DNA of 64,000 nucleotides from Moraxellaceae bacterium (GTDB lineage Bacteria > Pseudomonadota > Gammaproteobacteria > Pseudomonadales > Moraxellaceae). Positions 58,380-64,000 of this stretch are shown here, piece by piece. Each line of letters begins with the position of its first letter. Position 1 is the stretch's first letter. A program made the translations under genes and the position numbers. A model generated the notes under the pieces. That model worked only from the letters and a program-made list of their open reading frames with translations. It was not told the origin of the DNA and made no database searches. The stretch is from contig JAQZBP010000008.1 in assembly GCA_029237815.1 (NCBI GenBank), forward strand, positions 78,957 through 142,956, read 5' to 3'.

Positions 58380-59510
58380 ATGACAACAAAAACAAGAATC
58401 TGGCCGGCTCTGCAGCGCACGATGGCCGCTGGACTGCTGCTGGCCAGCACGCTCGCCCAAGCCGGGAATACCACTACGGTGAATGGCGTCGGCATCACCC
58501 TGCCGACTGCCGACGAATTTGCGAAAGCCACCGGTATCGAGCGCCTTGAAAAGCCGCTCCATGTGAAGGTCTGCATTTTCGACCCCGTGGGCACCAACGG
58601 TCCGGCCATCCAGTACGCCAAGGACCTGGTGCTGCAGGCCAAGCGCTGGAATGTCTTCCTCGACATTCGCGCCTTCACCGATGAACGTGTCGCCGCCGAG
58701 GACTTCAAGGCCGGCCAGTGCGACGCGGTGGCGCTCTCCACGTTCCGCGCCAAGCAGTTCAACAAGTTCATGGGCAGCTTCGATGCCGTGGGAGGCCTGC
58801 AGGACTACGACCAGGTGCGCACGGCCATGAATGTGCTGTACACCAATCCCAAGGTCGCGCCCTACATGATCGAGGGCCCTTACCAGGTGGGCGGTATCGT
58901 GCCCATTGGCGCGGTCTTCGTGATGGTGAACGACCGCAGCATCGATTCCATCGAGAAAGCGGCGGGCAAGAAAGTGGCTGTCCTCGACTTCGACAAGTCA
59001 CAGGCGAAGATGGTGCAGCAGCTCGGCGCGCACCCGGTACCGTCCGACATCACCAACTTTTCCGGCAAGTTCAACAATGGCCAGGTCGACATCATTGCCG
59101 CGCCGGCCATCGTGTTCCGTCCGCTGGAGCTGTATCGCGGCATGGGAGACAAGGGCGGCATTTACCGTATTCCGCTCGTGATGATGTCAGGCTCGGTGGT
59201 GTTTCGCCGGGAGAAGTTCCTGAAGGAAATTCCCGATCTCGACGACAAGATCCAGAAAATCCGTAATTTCGCGATCACCTATCTCGATCAGGCCTACGCC
59301 CTGATCGACTCCGTCGAGAAGGATATTCCTGAGCGCTACTGGATGAACATGAGCGAAGCCGACAAGGACAAGTATTTCCGCATGATGCGCGAGGCCCGCC
59401 TGCAGCTCATACAGGATGGCACCTACGATCCCAAAATGATGGGCCTGCTCAAGAAAGTGCGCTGCAAACACAACCCGTCCAGCTACGAGTGTGCGCTCAA
59501 GGACGAGTGA
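58380..59510 (+). CDS. AdeT1/2-type putative solute-binding protein
   Basis: A 376-residue exported protein (signal peptide MTTKTRIWPALQRTMAAGLLL..., cleavage near AQAG). The body resembles the AdeT1/2 family of periplasmic binding proteins, with a TRAP-like bilobal pattern (VCIFDPVGTNGPAIQYAKD, QCDAVALSTFRAKQFNKF, SGSVVFRREKFLKE). AdeT genes were first described with aminoglycoside efflux in Acinetobacter, but their true substrates are unclear. No transporter gene adjoins. GAGGAAGCGACC lies just upstream of ATG 58380. Family call fair; role unknown. Confidence 0.75.
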   Translation: MTTKTRIWPALQRTMAAGLLLASTLAQAGNTTTVNGVGITLPTADEFAKATGIERLEKPLHVKVCIFDPVGTNGPAIQYAKDLVLQAKRWNVFLDIRAFTDERVAAEDFKAGQCDAVALSTFRAKQFNKFMGSFDAVGGLQDYDQVRTAMNVLYTNPKVAPYMIEGPYQVGGIVPIGAVFVMVNDRSIDSIEKAAGKKVAVLDFDKSQAKMVQQLGAHPVPSDITNFSGKFNNGQVDIIAAPAIVFRPLELYRGMGDKGGIYRIPLVMMSGSVVFRREKFLKEIPDLDDKIQKIRNFAITYLDQAYALIDSVEKDIPERYWMNMSEADKDKYFRMMREARLQLIQDGTYDPKMMGLLKKVRCKHNPSSYECALKDE

Positions 59511-59522
59511 TTTGCGGGCAAT

Positions 59523-59553
59523 AAAAAAGGCGAGGTTTTCCTCGCCTTTTTTT
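59523..59553 (+). terminator. Intrinsic terminator after AdeT-type gene
   Basis: AAAAAAGGCGAGG and CCTCGCCTTTTTTT enclose a TTTT loop and end in a T run. It closes the binding-protein gene; the A-rich left arm makes it usable for the convergent DUF962 gene on the other strand. Confidence 0.9.
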
Positions 59554-59572
59554 GCGGTGTTCCTGGATTGGC

Positions 59573-59995
59573 TTAGACGGGCAGACCAAGACGCTTGTAA
59601 ACGAAATTGAGCAGCCAGATGGGTCCGACGAGCAGGAATTGAAGGTCCTTGAAGAAGGAAGGCTTCTTGCCCTCCACCTTGTGGCCGACGAACTGGAAGA
59701 CCCATGCCACGACGAAGAGGCCAACGGCCACCCAAAGCACCTGGGGGATGTAGGGAATCACCGCCAGCATGGCCAGGGTGATCACCAGCATGCCGATCGC
59801 CAGCGGTACGGATACCGGGAAATAGAAGGCGAGCGCCACGGCGAGGCCCCCCCAGGCGGCCCAGGGATGCGCGCTGTAGAGCAGGGCAAATACGCAGAAA
59901 TAGATGACGGGCACGCAAATCCAGTGGATGGTCTTGTTGACCTTGTTCTGGTGCGACTCGCCGTATTCATCCAGCCATTCGGTCAGGGTCTTCAT
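59573..59995 (-). CDS. DUF962/Mpo1-like membrane protein
   Basis: A 140-residue protein with about four membrane segments and the DUF962 pattern: an N-terminal histidine pair (H15 and H24, ESHQNKVNKTIHW), then QFVGHKVEGKKPSFFKDLQFLLVGPIWLL. Yeast Mpo1 of this family is an Fe(II) alpha-oxidation dioxygenase that uses 2-hydroxy fatty acids. The histidines are suggestive, but bacterial function is unproven. Confidence 0.85.
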   Translation of the reverse strand: MKTLTEWLDEYGESHQNKVNKTIHWICVPVIYFCVFALLYSAHPWAAWGGLAVALAFYFPVSVPLAIGMLVITLAMLAVIPYIPQVLWVAVGLFVVAWVFQFVGHKVEGKKPSFFKDLQFLLVGPIWLLNFVYKRLGLPV

Positions 59996-60097
59996 GGAGC
60001 CTCCTTGTTGTTTTGCTCAGTATGGCCGACCTTGCCCGGGCTGAAGGATGAAATCAAGTACGATCGTGCCAGTTTGACGAGCGGCCGCGGAGGACTC

Positions 60098-60988
60098 CTA
60101 ACGCTGCCGGGAGACCATCAGGACTCCACCCAGGACGAGCATCGTGCCCATGCCCTGCAGCCATCCCAGGGTTTCGCCCAGTACCAGGTAGCCGAGGAAG
60201 AGCGTCGACACGGGTCCGACGGCGCCGATCAGCGCTGCTTGCGTGGCACCGATATGTCGGATGCCATTGGTGAGCAAAGTGGCCGGCAGCACTGTGCAGA
60301 CTATGGCCAGGGTCAACCCGAGCATCCAGACCCGCGGGCTCAACTGAAGCGCCGACAGGGGGTTGGCCAGCAGGAAATGCAGCCCGCCGGCCAGGCAGGC
60401 AATGCTGAGCGCAATGCCGGTAAAGCGGTTGGCGCCGATGCGCTGGATCATCTCCCCGGAGCCCACCAGATAGAGTGCATAGGTCAAGGAACTGCCGAGG
60501 ACCAGGGTCATTCCGAGCGCCAGCTGTCCCGAGGAGTGATGCAGGTCGGGCCAAACCACCAGTGCCATCCCCATATAGCTGACCGCAATGGCCAACCAGG
60601 TGCGTCCGCTGACAGGGCGTTTCAGCCACAGCGCCGTGATCAGCACCGTGAATGTCGGGTAGAGGAAGAGGACGAGGCGCTCGAGGCCGGCGCTGATGTA
60701 CTGCAGGCCAAGGAAATCCAGGAGGGCGGCCATGTAATAGCCGCCGATGCCGAGCAGGGCCAGCGCGCCCCAGTCGCGGGGTGTCAGCGGGCTGCTGTTT
60801 TCGCGGTGGCCAGCCCACAGGCCCATGGCCAGGAAGAAGGGAAGAGACAGTCCCATGCGCAGCGTCAGCAAGGTGACGGGGTCCACGGATTCCCGGTAGC
60901 CCAGCTTGATGAAGATGGACTTGGTCGAGAAGAAAACGGCGGAAGCCAGGACCAGCAGGACTCCCCTCAGGGCTGAGCGTGACGGCAT
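60098..60988 (-). CDS. DMT-superfamily (EamA) transporter
   Basis: A 296-residue protein of about ten helices in two EamA halves (VLLVLASAVFFSTKSIFIKLGYRE, TWLAIAVSYMGMALVVW, IGATQAALIGAVGPVSTLFLGYLVLGETLGW). It exports or imports an unknown small molecule. It is unrelated at sequence level to the DMT gene at 46.0-46.9 kb, beyond the shared fold. It is divergent to the pnt operon, with a 287-base gap. Confidence 0.87.
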   Translation of the reverse strand: MPSRSALRGVLLVLASAVFFSTKSIFIKLGYRESVDPVTLLTLRMGLSLPFFLAMGLWAGHRENSSPLTPRDWGALALLGIGGYYMAALLDFLGLQYISAGLERLVLFLYPTFTVLITALWLKRPVSGRTWLAIAVSYMGMALVVWPDLHHSSGQLALGMTLVLGSSLTYALYLVGSGEMIQRIGANRFTGIALSIACLAGGLHFLLANPLSALQLSPRVWMLGLTLAIVCTVLPATLLTNGIRHIGATQAALIGAVGPVSTLFLGYLVLGETLGWLQGMGTMLVLGGVLMVSRQR

Positions 60989-61275
60989 GGAGCAGTTCAG
61001 TTGGAGGGCGGGGGCCGAATCTTAGCCCGCCGGGTCGCCGGTTGGGGCGTCTTTTTATGGCCGCCGCAGTACTGCGGAGAGGGCGTGAAGGTGGGCAGCA
61101 ACCGTGGCCAAAAAAGTCAAAAAATCGACCGGCCGGTACTCACATTGCTGTAACCCCTGCATTACAATCGCCGGCCTTTGTGCCCAATCAGGGCGCACAG
61201 AACCGGCCGGCCGGCTAGACGCCAGCATTGGACCGGGCATCTCCATCTACCGACAAGCCAAGGTGAGGGTTGACC

Positions 61276-62409
61276 ATGCAAATTGGGATTCCAGCCGAAA
61301 TCCTTGCGGGCGAAACGCGCGTTGCCGCGACACCGGAAACGGTGAAAAAGTTCGTCGCGCTGGGTTACAAGCTGGTCGTGCAGAAGGGCGCGGGTGTCGC
61401 GTCGTCCTGCATTGACAAGGCCTACGAAGAAGCCGGTGCCACCATTGCCGCTACCGCTGCCGACACCTACAAGGATTCGGACGTGGTGCTGAAAGTGGCC
61501 GCTCCGACCGCAGAGGAAGTACCGCTGCTCAAGCAGGGCACCATTGTCCTCGCCGCCTTCGCGCCGCACCAGAATGACAACCTCGATGCCTACGCGGCCC
61601 GCGGCCTCACTTGCGTGGCCATGGAACTCATCCCGCGCATCACCCGTGCGCAGAGCTCCGACATCCTCTCCTCCCAGGCCTCGCTGGCCGGCTACAAGGC
61701 CGTGCTGATGGGCGCCAACGAGTACCAGGGCATGTTCCCCATGATGATGACCGCAGCCGGCACCATCAAGCCGGCCCGTGTCCTCATCCTGGGTGTCGGC
61801 GTCGCCGGCCTGCAGGCCATCGCCACCGCAAAGCGCCTGGGTGGCGTGGTGGAAGCCTCCGACATGCGTCCGGCTGCCAAGGAGCAGGTGGAATCGCTGG
61901 GCGGCAAGTGGCTGGATGTGCCGATGTCCGACGAGGAAAAGGCCAAGGCCCTGGGTACCGGCGGCTACGCCTGGATCCCGAGCCCGGAATATGTGCGTGA
62001 CCAGGCCGCTGTCGTCGACAAGGCTGCCTCTGCCGCCAACATCGTCATCACCACCGCCCAGATTCCCGGCCGCAAGGCCCCGGTGCTGATCAGGGCCGAA
62101 ACCGTCGCCAAGATGAAGCCCGGCTCCATCATCATTGACATGGCGGTGTCCTCCGGCGGCAACGTCGAAGGCTCTAAGCTGAACGAAAATGTCGTCACCG
62201 AGAACGGTGTCAAGATCATCGGCGTCGGCAATATCCCGGCCACGGTGGCGGCAGAAGCGTCCGCGCTTTACTCCCGCAACCTGCTGAACTTCCTGCAGCC
62301 CCAGCACGACAAGGAATCGCAGAGCCTGAAGCTCAATCGCGATGACGAAATGGTCAAGCCGACACTCATCGTCGACGGCGGCCAGGTGCTGTACAAGAAG
62401 CCTGCCTGA
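61276..62409 (+). CDS. pntA: NAD(P) transhydrogenase subunit alpha part 1 (PntAA)
   Basis: A 377-residue NAD(H)-binding subunit of the proton-translocating transhydrogenase. The alanine-dehydrogenase-like N domain contains [20 protein letters not shown] and [20 protein letters not shown], and the NAD motif is [11 protein letters not shown]. Here the alpha subunit is split, lacking its membrane part, which is encoded by the next gene. ATG 61276 has an AGGTGAGGG seven bases upstream; a TTG six bases earlier is less likely. The complex couples hydride transfer to NADP+ with proton entry. Confidence 0.95.
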   Translation: MQIGIPAEILAGETRVAATPETVKKFVALGYKLVVQKGAGVASSCIDKAYEEAGATIAATAADTYKDSDVVLKVAAPTAEEVPLLKQGTIVLAAFAPHQNDNLDAYAARGLTCVAMELIPRITRAQSSDILSSQASLAGYKAVLMGANEYQGMFPMMMTAAGTIKPARVLILGVGVAGLQAIATAKRLGGVVEASDMRPAAKEQVESLGGKWLDVPMSDEEKAKALGTGGYAWIPSPEYVRDQAAVVDKAASAANIVITTAQIPGRKAPVLIRAETVAKMKPGSIIIDMAVSSGGNVEGSKLNENVVTENGVKIIGVGNIPATVAAEASALYSRNLLNFLQPQHDKESQSLKLNRDDEMVKPTLIVDGGQVLYKKPA

Positions 62410-62423
62410 GAGGGACCAACGAG

Positions 62424-62774
62424 ATGAACGAAACTGTCGCCCAGGTTGCCGTCCAGGCAGCCGACGTCGCCCAGCACGCTTCCGGCGTGCCCTTCGTCAG
62501 CGTCTTCACCGTGTTCGTGCTCGCGATCTTCGTGGGCTACTACGTGGTGTGGTCGGTGACGCCTGCCCTGCACACGCCGCTGATGGCCGTGACCAACGCG
62601 CTGTCCGGCATCATCGTGGTCGGCGCCATGCTGCAGACCGTGACCTTTGACGGCCAGATCACCGCTACCACGTGGCTCGGTGCCCTCGCCGTTTTCCTGG
62701 CATGCATCAACATCTTCGGTGGCTTTGCCGTCACCGAGCGCATGTTGGACATGTTCAAGAAAAAGAAAAAGTAA
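62424..62774 (+). CDS. NAD(P) transhydrogenase subunit alpha part 2 (PntAB)
   Basis: A 116-residue membrane subunit of about three or four helices ([40 protein letters not shown]) ending in a lysine-rich tail. It supplies the membrane helices that are fused to PntA in E. coli. It begins 14 bases after pntAA and precedes pntB by 11 bases. It belongs to the three-gene arrangement known from Rhodospirillum. Confidence 0.93.
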   Translation: MNETVAQVAVQAADVAQHASGVPFVSVFTVFVLAIFVGYYVVWSVTPALHTPLMAVTNALSGIIVVGAMLQTVTFDGQITATTWLGALAVFLACINIFGGFAVTERMLDMFKKKKK

Positions 62775-62785
62775 GGAGCCTATAG

Positions 62786-64000
62786 ATGGAAAACTTCGCG
62801 CAATACGCGGATTGGGCCTATCTGATTGGCGCCGTCCTCTTCATCCTGGCCCTGCGCGGCCTGTCCTCGCCGGCCTCGGCCATCATGGGCAACCGCTACG
62901 GCATGTTCGGCATGGCGCTGGCCGTGGTCGCGACCTTCGTGGTCGTGGGCTCTCTCGGCCATGCCACGCTGGCCCTCAAGCCGGCCTATGCGCTGATCCT
63001 GGGCGCCATGGTCCTGGGCGCCGCCATCGGTATTTTCCGTGCGCGCACGGTGCCGATGACGCAGATGCCGGAAACCGTGGCCCTGATGCACTCGCTGGTG
63101 GGTCTGGCCGCGGTGCTGATTGCCATCGCCGCCGTGCTGAACCCGTCCTCGCACCATGACGCCATCCACCGCTTCGAGCTGTTCGTGGGCTGCTTCGTCG
63201 GCGCCATCACCTTCACCGCCTCCGTGTTCGCCTACGGCAAGCTGGCGGCGAAGAAGTGGGCCAAGTCGCTGAAGGGCGGCTGGGTCAAGCCGGTGCAGGC
63301 GCTGCTGGCGCTGGGCATGCTCGGCTTCGGCGCTGCCTACTTCAGCTCCGAGAACATCAACCACTTCTACGCCATGACGGCGTTCGCGCTGGTGCTGGGT
63401 TATCTCTGGATTGGCCCCATCGGTGGCGGCGACATGCCGGTGGTGGTGTCCCTGCTCAACTCCTTCTCGGGGTGGGCTGCGGCCGGCATCGGCTTCACGC
63501 TGAACAACTCCATGCTGATCATCGCCGGTTCGCTGGTGGGTTCCTCCGGTGCGATTCTCTCCTACGTGATGTGCCGCGCCATGAACCGTTCGCTGTTCAA
63601 CGTGCTGTTCGGCGGCTTCGGTGCCGCCGCTGCCGGTGGCGCTGACGACGGCGAGAAGAAGGAAAAGAACCATCGCTCCGGTTCCGCCGACGACGCCGCC
63701 TTCATGATGGGCAATGCCGACTCCGTGGTGATCGTGCCCGGCTACGGCCTGGCCCAGGCCCGTGCGCAGAACGCCGTGAAGGAACTGGCCGATGCGCTGA
63801 AGGAAAAGGGCGTGAAGGTGAGCTATGCCATTCACCCCGTTGCTGGTCGCATGCCTGGCCACATGAACGTGCTGCTGGCCGAAGCCGACGTGCCCTATGA
63901 AGACGTGAAGGAAATGGACGAGATCAACTCCGATTTCGCCGCCACCGACGTCGTCCTCATCATCGGCGCCAACGACGTGGTCAACCCGGCCGCCAAGAAC
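62786..64000 (+). CDS. pntB: NAD(P) transhydrogenase subunit beta, PntB (partial)
   Basis: 405 codons from ATG 62786 are open to the window edge, with no stop, so the gene is cut and lacks perhaps 60-75 C-terminal residues. It has an N-terminal membrane domain of several helices ([38 protein letters not shown]) and the start of the NADP-binding domain ([39 protein letters not shown]). AAGGAG lies 8 bases before the start. It completes the pnt operon. Confidence 0.95.
   Translation, partial: MENFAQYADWAYLIGAVLFILALRGLSSPASAIMGNRYGMFGMALAVVATFVVVGSLGHATLALKPAYALILGAMVLGAAIGIFRARTVPMTQMPETVALMHSLVGLAAVLIAIAAVLNPSSHHDAIHRFELFVGCFVGAITFTASVFAYGKLAAKKWAKSLKGGWVKPVQALLALGMLGFGAAYFSSENINHFYAMTAFALVLGYLWIGPIGGGDMPVVVSLLNSFSGWAAAGIGFTLNNSMLIIAGSLVGSSGAILSYVMCRAMNRSLFNVLFGGFGAAAAGGADDGEKKEKNHRSGSADDAAFMMGNADSVVIVPGYGLAQARAQNAVKELADALKEKGVKVSYAIHPVAGRMPGHMNVLLAEADVPYEDVKEMDEINSDFAATDVVLIIGANDVVNPAAKN

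Noticed and set aside
61140..61170. Sigma-70 promoter before pntA (TTGCTG and TACAAT)
   Set aside because: The spacing is only 12 bases, too short for a functional promoter; no better pair was seen.

Overview
This window is high-GC DNA (by eye about two thirds G+C) from a gammaproteobacterium. The strongest evidence is conserved gene order: ffh/rpsP/rimM/trmD/rplS followed by xerD/dsbC/hom/thrC/recJ/prfB/lysS, an arrangement known from Pseudomonas and its relatives. The gene content (split transhydrogenase pntAA/pntAB/pntB, PurT, a DUF1289 protein, SirB2, an AdeT1/2-type binding protein) fits a Nevskiales-, Xanthomonadales- or Pseudomonas-like lineage, but I cannot fix the genus. There is no 16S gene here, and no CRISPR array, prophage or complete insertion sequence was seen.

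Layout. (1) About 1-8.5 kb: a compact chemosensory cluster, all on +: stand-alone CheB-type receiver, CheA, CheW, CheY, CheD, methyl-accepting chemotaxis protein, CheR, CheB. Most neighbours overlap by 4 bases. (2) About 9-24.4 kb: an alginate polymerisation, modification and export locus, all on +. It begins with an exported FlgT-like protein, continues with algI-algJ-algF-algX-algL, then algD-alg8-alg44-algK-algE-algG. In Pseudomonas the order is D-8-44-K-E-G-X-L-I-J-F-A, so the same modules are permuted here, and no algA is present. A perfect CRP/Vfr-type palindrome lies upstream. The AlgG homologue lacks the catalytic DPHD motif. (3) About 24.6-38.9 kb: a tRNA-Leu(UAG) and housekeeping or metabolic genes: DUF1289, SirB2, OmpA-type lipoprotein, arginase family, beta carbonic anhydrase, DUF2846 lipoprotein, dGTPase, SDR dehydrogenase, two NUDIX hydrolases, gamma carbonic anhydrase, an exported tandem START-like protein coupled to purT, a CorC/HlyC family protein and a YpjD-like membrane protein. 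(4) About 39-44 kb (-): a three-gene operon of YfiR-like periplasmic protein, CHASE8 hybrid histidine kinase and TonB-dependent receptor, each overlapping the next by 4 bases. (5) About 44.3-59.5 kb (+): ffh, ribosomal and translation genes, then xerD-dsbC-hom-thrC-recJ-prfB-lysS and an AdeT1/2-like protein. A DMT transporter on - interrupts ffh and rpsP. prfB contains the classical +1 frameshift. (6) About 59.5-64 kb: a DUF962/Mpo1-like protein, a second DMT transporter, and the proton-translocating transhydrogenase operon pntAA-pntAB-pntB, with pntB cut by the window edge.

How the parts work together. AlgD makes GDP-mannuronate. Alg8 with the c-di-GMP receptor Alg44 would polymerise and translocate it. 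AlgI/J/F/X would O-acetylate it, AlgL would clear stray periplasmic polymer, and AlgK/AlgE would form the outer-membrane exit. The Alg44 PilZ residues are intact, so second-messenger control is likely. The neighbouring chemosensory array may control motility or a non-flagellar output; the sequence does not decide which.
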